A stretch of 64,000 nucleotides of DNA from an uncultured Aquimarina sp. (GTDB lineage: Bacteria; Bacteroidota; Bacteroidia; Flavobacteriales; Flavobacteriaceae), in the NCBI GenBank assembly GCA_947489195.1, contig CANLCT010000006.1:47694-111693 (forward strand). Direction: 5' to 3'. The position numbers and the translations under genes are program-made. Under the pieces are notes generated by a model. The model was not told the origin of the DNA. It saw only the letters and a program-made list of their open reading frames with translations, and ran no database searches. Positions 1 to 7,933 of this stretch are shown here, piece after piece (positions within the stretch are counted from its first letter, which is position 1; each line of letters starts with the position of its first letter).

Positions 1-249
1 AATAACTTCCCACCAATCTGCATATTGGTCACAACCAGTATCTGGGCTTTTAAGTGTTACTGTAAATGTATAGTTGTTTTCGTTACCTGTTGTAATAAGT
101 TTTTGCACACCATCATTGGAATTTAGCATTTCTTGAGTGGTTGTAGTAGGGGTATTGTTAACAGAATCAGGTTCGCTTTTTTGACTTTCGTCTGAAGAAC
201 AACTGATAAGTATTAGGGAAACTAAAATTTTAAAGAAAAAGATTTTCAT
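1..249 (-). CDS. Putative lipoprotein, N-terminal part (runs off window)
   Basis: This reading frame starts at 249 (or 258, ATG-AAT-GCT-ATG) and stays open to the window edge, so only about 83 residues are visible. The first 17 residues form a short lipoprotein signal ending in the lipobox LISC, followed by acidic and polar residues (SSDESQ) and a Ser/Thr/Asn-rich linker. This is the usual start of a Bacteroidota surface or periplasmic lipoprotein. After the linker the chain reads NYTFTVTLKSPDTGCDQYADWWEVI, which looks like the start of a beta-rich domain; I do not recognise the family. It lies downstream of accD on the same strand, separated by a clear terminator, so it is probably transcribed on its own. 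Function unknown. Confidence 0.75.
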   Translation of the reverse strand, partial: MKIFFFKILVSLILISCSSDESQKSEPDSVNNTPTTTTQEMLNSNDGVQKLITTGNENNYTFTVTLKSPDTGCDQYADWWEVI

Positions 250-334
250 AGCATTCATTTTTGATACGAGTTTTTTGTGAAAACTGTATGAAATATATAT
301 AGCTAACGTACAAAACTAAGGCAATAGTATAAAA

Positions 335-377
335 AAAACACAACTGTTTGCTAAGTTAGCGGTTAGTTGTGTTTTTT
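335..377 (-). terminator. Rho-independent terminator of accD
   Basis: An 11-bp stem (AAAACACAACT with AGTTGTGTTTT) encloses a roughly 19-nt loop. On the minus strand it ends in a run of eight T. It lies 25 bases past the accD stop and before the lipoprotein gene. Confidence 0.8.
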
Positions 378-401
378 ATGAATCTTAATTTTTAGTAAAA
401 C

Positions 402-1262
402 TTAGTTAACAGCTAGTGACCTATTTAAAATAAGGCTTAAGTAATTGTTGACTTTATTTTTTAAATCTTTACGGTGTACTATGAAATCTAAAAAACCATG
501 TTCAAGTAAAAATTCTGATGTTTGAAATCCATCAGGAAGTTCTTTACCAGTAGTATCACGTACAACACGAGGGCCTGCAAAAGCAATTAATGCACCAGGT
601 TCTGCGATATTAATATCTCCAAGCATGGCAAACGAAGCTGTGATTCCACCTGTAGTAGGATCGGTACATAATGATACGTAAGGCAAGCCTTTTTTAGCAA
701 GTAAACTTAGTTTTGCCGAAACTTTTGCCATTTGCATTAATGAGTGTGCAGCTTCCATCATACGTGCGCCACCCGATTTTGAAATAATCATAACAGGGAG
801 CTTGTGTTTAATGGCATAGTCAATAGCACGTGCTATTTTTTCGCCCATAACACTTCCCATTGATCCGCCGATAAAAGCAAAATCCATACATGCTATTACT
901 AATTCGCTACCATTTGATTTGCCAACGGCAGTACGAACAGCATCTTTTAGCTTAGTTTTTGACTGTGCCTGCTTTAGGCGGTCTGTATATTTCTTTTTGT
1001 CTTCAAATTTTAAAGGATCTTTAGAAGTCATGTTTTTATCAAGTTCTTTAAACTCGTTATTGTCAAACATGATATTAAAGTATTCAGCACTACCAATGCG
1101 AACATGATAACCATCTTCGGGACTTACATAAAAGTTTTTTTCAAGTTCTTTTGCCTCAATAACTTTACCAGTAGGCGATTTGTACCAAAGTCCTTTGGGT
1201 ACATCCTTTTTTTCTTCAGTAGGAGTTTGTATTCCTTTTTCTTTTCTTTTAAACCAAGCCAT
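402..1262 (-). CDS. accD: Acetyl-CoA carboxylase carboxyltransferase subunit beta
   Basis: AccD forms, with AccA, the carboxyltransferase that moves the carboxyl group from biotin-BCCP to acetyl-CoA to give malonyl-CoA, the first step of fatty acid synthesis. The 286-residue length is normal. The crotonase-fold core is well kept: [17 protein letters not shown] (about 127-143), [11 protein letters not shown] (about 161-171), [20 protein letters not shown] and [13 protein letters not shown]. The N-terminal zinc ribbon is degenerate. Where E. coli AccD has two CXXC pairs, this protein reads KSPTGK (28-33) and VSPEDG (46-51), so all four zinc ligands are missing. The rest of the ribbon (WYK, LEKNFYV, YHVRIG) still aligns, so I take this as real loss of metal rather than a sequence error. 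accA is not in the window. The start lies only 25 bases behind the fbaA terminator. Confidence 0.95.
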   Translation of the reverse strand: MAWFKRKEKGIQTPTEEKKDVPKGLWYKSPTGKVIEAKELEKNFYVSPEDGYHVRIGSAEYFNIMFDNNEFKELDKNMTSKDPLKFEDKKKYTDRLKQAQSKTKLKDAVRTAVGKSNGSELVIACMDFAFIGGSMGSVMGEKIARAIDYAIKHKLPVMIISKSGGARMMEAAHSLMQMAKVSAKLSLLAKKGLPYVSLCTDPTTGGITASFAMLGDINIAEPGALIAFAGPRVVRDTTGKELPDGFQTSEFLLEHGFLDFIVHRKDLKNKVNNYLSLILNRSLAVN

Positions 1263-1286
1263 AATTGTTGTTTAAAATTAATTGCC

Positions 1287-1368
1287 AAAAAAGTCAGACT
1301 AATAAGTGTTAACTGATGTGATACTTATAATAATAAGATACTCAATAGACTTAGTCTGACTTTTTTTT
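1287..1368 (-). terminator. Terminator of fbaA, just before accD
   Basis: AAAAAAGTCAGACT (about 1287-1300) pairs with AGTCTGACTTTTTT (about 1353-1366), with a long loop of about 50 nt between. On the minus strand the stem is followed by a T run. It separates fbaA from accD, whose ATG follows closely. Confidence 0.65.
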
Positions 1369-1401
1369 AGGTTATAAATACAAATTTAAACCTTTAAAAG
1401 A

Positions 1402-2469
1402 TTATAATGTATTTACGTTATTTAAGTCTGCAAAAGCTTTCTTTAAACGTGCAACAAATGTTTGTTCTCCAACACGTAACCATTTTCTTGGGTCATAGTG
1501 TTTTTTGTTTGGTTCAGAAGCTCCTTCAGGGTTTCCTATTTGTGTTTTTAAATAAGCTTCATTATCTACCATGTAGTCACGGATACCATCACAGAAAGCA
1601 AATTGTAAATCTGTATCAATATTCATTTTAACTACACCATAACCAATTGCTTCTCTGATTTCTTCAACAGTTGATCCCGAACCGCCATGGAATACAAAAT
1701 CAATATGATTTTTTTCAACACCATGTTTTTTTGTTACGTACTCTTGTGAGTTTAATAAAATTTTTGGTGTTAATTTTACATTACCAGGTTTGTATACTCC
1801 ATGTACATTACCAAATGCAGCTGCAATAGTAAATTTATCACTTACCTTACTTAATTCTGTGTAAGCATAATCAACTTCTTCAGGTTGTGTGTATAGTTTA
1901 GAAACATCAACATCACTGTTGTCAACTCCGTCTTCTTCACCACCTGTGATACCTAATTCAATTTCTAATGTCATACCCATTTTGCTCATGCGCTCAAGGT
2001 ATGTTTTACAAATTTCAATATTTTCTTCTAAAGGCTCTTCAGAAAGATCAATCATATGTGAAGAGTATAAAGGCTTACCAGTTTGCTTGTAAAATTCTTC
2101 ACCAGCATCAAGTAATCCATCAATCCAAGGCAGTAATTTTTTTGCACAATGATCTGTATGCATTACTACAGGTACTCCATAAGCCTCGGCCATTAAATGT
2201 ACGTGTTTAGCACCTGCAATGGCACCAGCAATGGCAGCTTTTTGTCCTTCATTAGAAAGTCCTTTACCTGCGTTAAATTGTGCTCCACCGTTAGAAAATT
2301 GAATAAAAACAGGCGAATTTAATTCGGCAGCAGTTTCTAATACTGCATTTATAGTGTTTGATCCAATTACGTTTACTGCAGGCATTGCAAAACCTTTATC
2401 TTTAGCATATTTAAATAATGCTTGTACATCGTCTCCGGTTACTACTCCTGGTTTAATGTTATGACTCAT
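1402..2469 (-). CDS. fbaA: Class II fructose-bisphosphate aldolase
   Basis: This zinc-dependent aldolase reversibly splits fructose-1,6-bisphosphate into dihydroxyacetone phosphate and glyceraldehyde-3-phosphate, in glycolysis and gluconeogenesis. The 355 residues match the E. coli FbaA-type (class IIA) length. Visible signatures are the zinc-site segment VVMHTDHCAKK (His-Thr-Asp-His), the DLSEEPLEENIE segment, the acidic ELGITGGEEDGVDNSDVD stretch typical of class IIA, a metal-binding His in FGNVHGVYKPGNVKL, and the phosphate-binding FVFHGGSGS plus KMNIDTDLQFAF. Methionine 1 is the natural start (MSHNIKPGVVTGDD). It is transcribed toward accD, but a terminator-like hairpin separates the two. 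The adjacency of fbaA and accD is common in Flavobacteriia. Confidence 0.97.
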   Translation of the reverse strand: MSHNIKPGVVTGDDVQALFKYAKDKGFAMPAVNVIGSNTINAVLETAAELNSPVFIQFSNGGAQFNAGKGLSNEGQKAAIAGAIAGAKHVHLMAEAYGVPVVMHTDHCAKKLLPWIDGLLDAGEEFYKQTGKPLYSSHMIDLSEEPLEENIEICKTYLERMSKMGMTLEIELGITGGEEDGVDNSDVDVSKLYTQPEEVDYAYTELSKVSDKFTIAAAFGNVHGVYKPGNVKLTPKILLNSQEYVTKKHGVEKNHIDFVFHGGSGSTVEEIREAIGYGVVKMNIDTDLQFAFCDGIRDYMVDNEAYLKTQIGNPEGASEPNKKHYDPRKWLRVGEQTFVARLKKAFADLNNVNTL

Positions 2470-2659
2470 TAGTATTTTTTTTATTATAAGGGCATAAAAG
2501 TAATGAATTTCTATTGAAAAAAAGGCATATGTTAATCCTGTTTTAATTAGTGTTTAGTGAGCTGACTTAAAAAAAAGCCCTAAAAATTGAATATTAGATA
2601 GTTTTTTTACGTTCAATTGAGTCGTAGTTAAAACTTTATAATAATAAGATAATTTTAAA

Positions 2660-5209
2660 TTAAAACGGATAGTTGATTCCTACATTAAAGACTGTTTTAG
2701 AAAAATTAATTTCAGAAAACCAAGGTTTATTATTTATTCTTGATGGATCGTAAATTTTCCAGGCGGCATCTAAACGCAGTACAAAAAAACTAAAATCATA
2801 ACGTAATCCTAGGCCCGAACCAAGTGCTATTTCAGATAAATCTTTAAGACCAGAAAAGGTAACATCCTCTTCGTCTTCAAAGCGGTCAAGTACGTTCCAA
2901 ATATTTCCAGCATCTGCAAAGAAGGCGCCGTTTAAAGCTCCTGCTAAATTAAAACGATATTCTGCATTAAATGCCAATTTAAAATTAGCTTCATTAAATT
3001 CATTACGGCCACCGCTACTTCCTGGGCCCAAGTCATAAGGTGTCCAAGCACGATTGTCATTAGATCCACCGCCAAAATAACTTTGCGAAAAGGGAATAGA
3101 GTTTGAGTTTCCGTAAGGGAAAGCAACACCTCCAAACCCACGAATAGCTAAGATGTTTTTATCACCAAAATCCCAATGCTTTATATATTCGGATTCAAAT
3201 TTTATAAATTGTGAAAATTCTACTCCAAAAAGGTCAAAGTTACCTTCTTCATTTCTTTCACGATTTACAATACTAGCTACAGTTGATAAAAAACTACCAG
3301 CACTTTCTATTTTAAAACGGAAACGCGAAAAGTTTTCATCGTAAAGATTTTTACGGGTGTCGTTTATAAGACTATAGCTTGTTGTTAAAATTAGGTTGTT
3401 TTCGGTAAGTCGGTTTTTACGTTCGGAAATACTTCGGATATCTTGTAACTGAAAGTTATCTGTTATGGTATTACCTGTAATAACACTATTTATAAACTGA
3501 TCCGCGCCAGTAGGGATTTCTAAATTTGAATTTCCATTAAAAAAAGCACTATCACTAGGAAGTATATCTTTTGCAATCTCGTTTAATCTATTGTACGAGT
3601 TTTGATATACATTAAAGTAATTTTCGGCATTTAAATTACGAACAAATTGTAAGCCAAAAAGGTCAAATTGATTGGAGAGTAACCTGTTTGGTTTCCATTT
3701 ATAACGAAAAATACCAGAAACACTTTCTTTATCAAGTCCTATGTTTTGCTGTGTTGTAATTCCGATATTAATACTCGTTTGTGGAGCACTGGATTTTTTT
3801 ATTATTTTGTCTGTTCTAAACGGGAATAAAATTCGCGGAAAACTCAGTTTAGCATCTAGTCCTAGTTCAGAAATATTAAAAAACCTTTCTTCACTATCGG
3901 CAACATCTCTCGAAGACCCGATATTGCTTCGTGCCGAAATTTCAAAGGATTCGGCTCTTCTAAATACATTTCGGATTAATAGTGACCCTCCAAAACCTAA
4001 ACCAATATCTTGAATAACAGATGTGGAAACATCAAAATTGAATCCAATAGCATATTTTTTTCGGGGAGTTAAATATATGTTGGCAATTAAATCTTCTCTT
4101 TTAGGGTCTCTGTCATCTTCTAAAAATGTAATACTTGGGTATTTAAAAACACCTAAGCTATTTAGAGTGTTGTAAGTAAGTGTTCTTAAGCTATCTCGGT
4201 AAATTGAGTTAGGAGTAAGAAAAATGGCATTGGTAATAGCTTTGGGTTTAAATTTTAATTTGTCATAACTAAATAATTCAAAGCCTTTATAACTAGCGCT
4301 ATCCTTTAATTTTTTTGATTTGTTTTTTACAGCACTGTCGGTAAAAATATTTACTTTGCTAATTTTGTGTACTTTAAATGGAGTTTGTGCAGTGGAATCA
4401 TTAATTGTAACAGGCCTATTAACAATGCTTAATGTTAAATTAACTTTTTTGTTTGTATTAATAGTGTCTGCTTCAAATTTAATAAAATCACGTTCAAAAT
4501 GATACAAGCCTTCGTTTCTGAAACGTTTTGTAATTCGATTTCGTTCATTTTCAAGTTCAATAGTGTTGTATTGCTTTTGCTCTTTTAATAAAGATTTACT
4601 TTGGTGTTTTTTGTAAATAGAATCTGCTACTGCAGAGTTTATGCGAATACTAATGTTATCAACATCATAAGGGTCTCGAGTGGTTATATTGTAAGTAACG
4701 GATGCTTGTAAGCTGTCTGTAACTGTAATTTTGTGTGTTGAAGAAACATTAAACCAACCTTTATTCCAAAAATAGGCCTCAAGCTTTTTTTGCGACTTTT
4801 CTATTTTTTGTTTATTTATAATTACCGGAGCTTCTCCTGTTTTTTTTAACCAATCATTAAAATTAATTTTTCGATGAACAATTCTGTTTACTTGCTTTTT
4901 AGAAAATAATTTTGCTAATCGAGCTTTTTTTTTAGGTTTGGTATTTAGTTTTTGGATATAAATAGAGTCTATATTTTCTTGGCTCAAATTATATATGCCT
5001 AATTTTATGGGGCTTCCTAATAATCGTTTATTCGGTTTTTGTACTAAATAATTATAGAGTTTTTTATTTTTAGTTTTTTCTCCATTGACCAAAATATTAT
5101 TTTCAACAAGAAGTAAGTTGTCATTAGTTACTTTTTTTGTGGTATTACAACTCAAAATAATAAGTTGTAATAGTATAATAAGTGATATTTTTGTAGAAAA
5201 TCGATTCAA
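2660..5209 (-). CDS. tamL: BamA/TamA-family outer-membrane lipoprotein (TamL)
   Basis: This is an 849-residue member of the Omp85 superfamily with a lipoprotein signal (lipobox ILSC, Cys21) instead of the usual cleaved signal. That combination is the hallmark of TamL of Bacteroidota, the outer-membrane partner of TamB in envelope biogenesis. Residues about 25-380 carry POTRA-like repeats with alternating beta segments; the rest is the surface-antigen beta-barrel, with GRNEFNEANFKLAFNAEYRF, an AFFADAGNIWN barrel motif, GLGLRYDFSFFVLRLDAAWKIYDP and a C-terminal aromatic (NVGINYPF). The neighbourhood (divergent SpoU-type methyltransferase, then porT and ubiE) matches the flavobacterial TamL locus. 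No tamB is present in this window. A consensus promoter lies 30-57 bases upstream. Confidence 0.9.
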   Translation of the reverse strand: MNRFSTKISLIILLQLIILSCNTTKKVTNDNLLLVENNILVNGEKTKNKKLYNYLVQKPNKRLLGSPIKLGIYNLSQENIDSIYIQKLNTKPKKKARLAKLFSKKQVNRIVHRKINFNDWLKKTGEAPVIINKQKIEKSQKKLEAYFWNKGWFNVSSTHKITVTDSLQASVTYNITTRDPYDVDNISIRINSAVADSIYKKHQSKSLLKEQKQYNTIELENERNRITKRFRNEGLYHFERDFIKFEADTINTNKKVNLTLSIVNRPVTINDSTAQTPFKVHKISKVNIFTDSAVKNKSKKLKDSASYKGFELFSYDKLKFKPKAITNAIFLTPNSIYRDSLRTLTYNTLNSLGVFKYPSITFLEDDRDPKREDLIANIYLTPRKKYAIGFNFDVSTSVIQDIGLGFGGSLLIRNVFRRAESFEISARSNIGSSRDVADSEERFFNISELGLDAKLSFPRILFPFRTDKIIKKSSAPQTSINIGITTQQNIGLDKESVSGIFRYKWKPNRLLSNQFDLFGLQFVRNLNAENYFNVYQNSYNRLNEIAKDILPSDSAFFNGNSNLEIPTGADQFINSVITGNTITDNFQLQDIRSISERKNRLTENNLILTTSYSLINDTRKNLYDENFSRFRFKIESAGSFLSTVASIVNRERNEEGNFDLFGVEFSQFIKFESEYIKHWDFGDKNILAIRGFGGVAFPYGNSNSIPFSQSYFGGGSNDNRAWTPYDLGPGSSGGRNEFNEANFKLAFNAEYRFNLAGALNGAFFADAGNIWNVLDRFEDEEDVTFSGLKDLSEIALGSGLGLRYDFSFFVLRLDAAWKIYDPSRINNKPWFSEINFSKTVFNVGINYPF

Positions 5210-5237
5210 TGAATTACAGTAGTATATTTATAAGAAT

Positions 5238-5266
5238 CAAATGTACATTATTTGTATGGTTAGCAA
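5238..5266 (-). promoter_or_regulatory. Bacteroidota-type promoter for tamL
   Basis: On the minus strand TACATTTG (5245-5238) is a perfect -7 TANNTTTG box. A TTTTTG ends at 5264, 18 bases upstream, and serves as the -33 box. Transcription would begin near 5233, 24 bases before the tamL ATG. The promoter overlaps the 5' end of the divergent methyltransferase gene. Confidence 0.6.
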
Positions 5267-5996
5267 AAACCAAAAGAAACTAATACGGAGCTTAAAACAA
5301 AAAAAATACCGAAAACAACATGGTTTGTTTGTTGTTGAGGGGGTAAAAGTAATTAATGAGATTTTGAATACTCATTTTGTATTACAAAAATTGTTTGTGC
5401 TTGCCGCTAATGCTCATTTGTATTCGGCTGTTGAAAAAAGTAAGTGGCAAATAGTTTCTGCTGCAGAGTTATCACAATTATCATTTTTAACAACACCTCA
5501 AAAAGCCATAGCAGTTTTTGAAATACCAAAAGTAAATGCTGAAATTAAAAGTAGTGGGCTTCAAGTTGTTTTGGATAACATAAAAGACCCTGGTAATTTA
5601 GGTACAATCATTCGTTTGTGTGATTGGTTTGGAGTCGAAAAATTAATTTGTTCAAGAGAAACAGTTGATTGTTATAATCCAAAAGTGGTGCAAGCCACTA
5701 TGGGGTCGCTAACAAGAGTGGTTGTAGTATATACAGATATTGAGCAGTATATAAAAACATCTGAATTAAATGTTTTTGGAACTTTTATGGATGGCGAAAA
5801 TATCTATCAAGCAAAGCTTCCGCAAGAAGGGATATTACTTATGGGTAATGAAGCTAATGGAATAAGCTCTGAAATAGAAAAATTAGTGGAACATCGTATT
5901 GCTATACCGCGTTTTGGAGCTATACAAAAAGCAGAAAGTTTGAATGTAGCTACCGCCGCAGCAATAGCATTGAGCGAGTTTAGAAGAGGTGGTTAA
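5256..5996 (+). CDS. SpoU/TrmH-family RNA 2'-O-methyltransferase
   Basis: This SAM-dependent enzyme methylates a ribose 2'-OH in rRNA or tRNA; the exact base cannot be told from sequence. An N-terminal RNA-binding substrate domain (KNQKKLIRSLKQKKYRKQHG, FVVEGVKVINEIL) is followed by the knotted SPOUT domain with its three motifs: motif 1 LDNIKDPGNLGTIIRLCDWFG, motif 2 ILLMGNEANGISSEI and motif 3 IPRFGAIQKAESLNVATAAAIAL. I chose the second Met (MVSKNQ) because close relatives begin this way; an upstream ATG at 5241 would add MYIIC. It is divergent from tamL and convergent with porT, in a block conserved in flavobacteria. Confidence 0.92.
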   Translation: MVSKNQKKLIRSLKQKKYRKQHGLFVVEGVKVINEILNTHFVLQKLFVLAANAHLYSAVEKSKWQIVSAAELSQLSFLTTPQKAIAVFEIPKVNAEIKSSGLQVVLDNIKDPGNLGTIIRLCDWFGVEKLICSRETVDCYNPKVVQATMGSLTRVVVVYTDIEQYIKTSELNVFGTFMDGENIYQAKLPQEGILLMGNEANGISSEIEKLVEHRIAIPRFGAIQKAESLNVATAAAIALSEFRRGG

Positions 5997-6070
5997 ATTT
6001 TAATATTGATTTTTTAAATATCAATTTAATTTGAGGTAATTTCATTGCATTTTAATAACCAGCAGAAAAC

Positions 6071-6820
6071 TTATTGGAAAGTAAAATTAATAAAAACACC
6101 TCTGGTGCTTAATTTGTCAATTTGAGCCGTGTAATTACTATTTGGGTCTTCATCTTGCACAGTTTCATCGGTCATAGAGAATACGCCTCTAATTGAAGGG
6201 GTAAACTTAAAATATGGTAAAAAGAAATCAATACCAAAGCCTAATTCGTAAGAGTAAAAATTAGTAGTGGTTCTAAATTGTCCAGCATTGTTATCATCTG
6301 GATTATCTTCGTTACTCGATAAGTTAATTGAAGCTGAAACTCCACCAACAATAAAAGGTTTAAAATTATTTAAACGTTTTGTAGATAATTTTAATAATAA
6401 AGGAAGGTGTACCGCAGTAGTTTGAATTTCTCTAATTCTGTCACCTTCATCGGGACCAAGATTTGGAAAAAACAATTCACGAGTATTAAAAACAACTCCA
6501 GGCTCAGTTCTTAAATCTAAATAATCATTAATTCTTAAATTACCGATTAGTCCTACATTAAATCCTACGCCTGTATTGGTAACTATATCTTGTGTGCTAG
6601 GTGTAGTTGGAGTAACACCATCGGCCAGGGTGTTAATTCTATCGGCTGTATAATCAATTTTAAAATCTAATGAGTTAAAACCTAGGTAATATCCCCATCT
6701 GTATTTTTTTTTGTCATGATTTTCTCTATTCAACAAACGTTCTTTGGTAAACATTCCTTGGGCTCCAATTTGTTGAGCACAAATAAACACAAAACATATG
6801 GCTAAAATTCTCTTCATCAT
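6071..6820 (-). CDS. porT: PorT family protein, type IX secretion system
   Basis: PorT is an outer-membrane-associated protein needed for the type IX secretion system that exports gingipains, gliding adhesins and other cargo in Bacteroidota. The 249-residue protein has a cleavable signal (MMKRILAICFVFICAQQIGAQG) followed by beta-strand-rich sequence: RWGYYLGFNSLDFKI, TGVGFNVGLIGNLRINDYLDLRTEPGV, LPLLLKLSTKR, FKPFIVGGVSASINLS, YELGFGIDFFLPYFKFTPSIRGVFSM and GVFINFTFQ, consistent with a small eight-stranded barrel. The start overlaps the ubiE stop (TAATG), so the two are translationally coupled, as in the known flavobacterial ubiE-porT arrangement. No other T9SS genes occur in the window. Confidence 0.92.
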   Translation of the reverse strand: MMKRILAICFVFICAQQIGAQGMFTKERLLNRENHDKKKYRWGYYLGFNSLDFKIDYTADRINTLADGVTPTTPSTQDIVTNTGVGFNVGLIGNLRINDYLDLRTEPGVVFNTRELFFPNLGPDEGDRIREIQTTAVHLPLLLKLSTKRLNNFKPFIVGGVSASINLSSNEDNPDDNNAGQFRTTTNFYSYELGFGIDFFLPYFKFTPSIRGVFSMTDETVQDEDPNSNYTAQIDKLSTRGVFINFTFQ

Positions 6821-7548
6821 TATTTGGTAGCTGTATAAATAGTTGCCACTCCAAAAGTTTGTGGACGGTCTACTGTATTCTTAAACCCGATTTTTGTCAA
6901 AATATTGTTGAAAGCTTCTCCGTAAGGAAATACGGCTGCACTTTCTGAAAGGTATTTGTAGGCCACTTTGTCTTTAGAAAAAGCTTTACCTATTAAAGGT
7001 AAAATACGACGGGTATAAAACGCATAGCCTTGTTTGAAAGGGGTTTTTGTAGGAACTGAGGTTTCTAGGACTACAAATATACCACCAGGTTTAAGCACTC
7101 TAAAAATTTCAGAAAGCCCTTGTGTTAAATTTTCAAAATTTCGTACTCCAAAAGATACTGTTATTGCATCAAAGTGATTGTTAGGGTAGTCAATTTTTTC
7201 ACCATCACCCAATACCATTGTTATAGTAGAATTTAATTTTTTGTTAGAAATTTTTTCTTTCCCAACTTCTAGCATACCAGCAGAAATGTCTAATCCGATA
7301 ATTTCTGAAGCACCTGTACGTACTAAATTAATGGCTAAATCTCCAGTGCCTGTTGCTACATCTAATATGCGTTGGGGTTTCGTTTCTTTGACTAATGCGA
7401 CCACCTTATTACGCCATTTGATGTCAATGCCAAATGAAATCACTCGATTTAATCCATCATAATGACCAGAAATCGTGTCAAACATTGAGGCTACTTGCTC
7501 TTTTTTGCTTGCCGATGAATTTTTATATGGAGTAATGTTTTTGGACAT
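6820..7548 (-). CDS. ubiE: Demethylmenaquinone methyltransferase
   Basis: UbiE/MenG performs the last step of menaquinone synthesis, SAM-dependent C-methylation of demethylmenaquinone. The class I Rossmann methyltransferase fold is clear: ILDVATGTGDLAINL (motif I), IIGLDISAGMLEVGKEKI (post-I), FDAITVSFGVRNFENLTQGLSEIFRVLKPGG (motifs II-III) and the C-terminal AYKYLSESAAVFPYGEAFNNIL. The N-terminal MFDTISGHYDGLNRVISFGID is the family signature. I start it at ATG 7548 (MSKNITPYK). The in-frame TTG at 7566 lies inside the -7 promoter box, so a start there would be untranscribed. It feeds menaquinone to the NDH-2 chain encoded at 15.7 kb. Confidence 0.95.
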   Translation of the reverse strand: MSKNITPYKNSSASKKEQVASMFDTISGHYDGLNRVISFGIDIKWRNKVVALVKETKPQRILDVATGTGDLAINLVRTGASEIIGLDISAGMLEVGKEKISNKKLNSTITMVLGDGEKIDYPNNHFDAITVSFGVRNFENLTQGLSEIFRVLKPGGIFVVLETSVPTKTPFKQGYAFYTRRILPLIGKAFSKDKVAYKYLSESAAVFPYGEAFNNILTKIGFKNTVDRPQTFGVATIYTATK

Positions 7549-7563
7549 AATAAAAAATTTAAG

Positions 7564-7571
7564 CAAATATA
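7564..7571 (-). promoter_or_regulatory. -7 box of ubiE-porT promoter
   Basis: Minus-strand TATATTTG is an exact TANNTTTG box ending 16 bases before the ubiE ATG at 7548. No good -33 TTG is seen at the expected distance. It implies a very short leader of about 10 bases. Confidence 0.5.
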
Positions 7572-7847
7572 GGATTTTGGATACGTATGCTCTTATGCAA
7601 GTTTAACTTTTTTACAATAACATAGGTGTTGATAATTTGAAAATTGATTAGGTGGTATTTACTAAAAATAAATGATCACTATTAAGTAGTTCAAAGTTGA
7701 AAATAGAATTTTATACTACATAAAGTAGGTAACATTGTTAAAATACCAGTAGTGAATAGTGAGGTGGTTATAAACAAAAATTTAATTTATAAATAGTATT
7801 ACCTGGTTTTGATATAAAAATCCAATATATAATCGAGCCATAATGTG
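7572..7847. other. Non-coding divergent spacer, ubiE / trkA
   Basis: AT-rich sequence between the divergent ubiE and trkA genes. I see no open frame with coding character, no RNA gene and no strong hairpin. Promoters lie at its two ends. Confidence 0.6.
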
Positions 7848-7877
7848 TTTTGTTTTTTGTTAATTACATTATATTTG
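7848..7877 (+). promoter_or_regulatory. Promoter of trkA-trkH-ypdA operon
   Basis: TTTTG (7848-7852), 17 bases, then TATATTTG (7870-7877), matching the Bacteroidota -33/-7 pattern. It would start transcription about 50 bases upstream of the trkA ATG. Confidence 0.6.
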
Positions 7878-7933
7878 CCATATGTTAAAAGTGTATATGT
7901 TTCTTATTAAGCACTTTTAAAAATTAGCATTGC

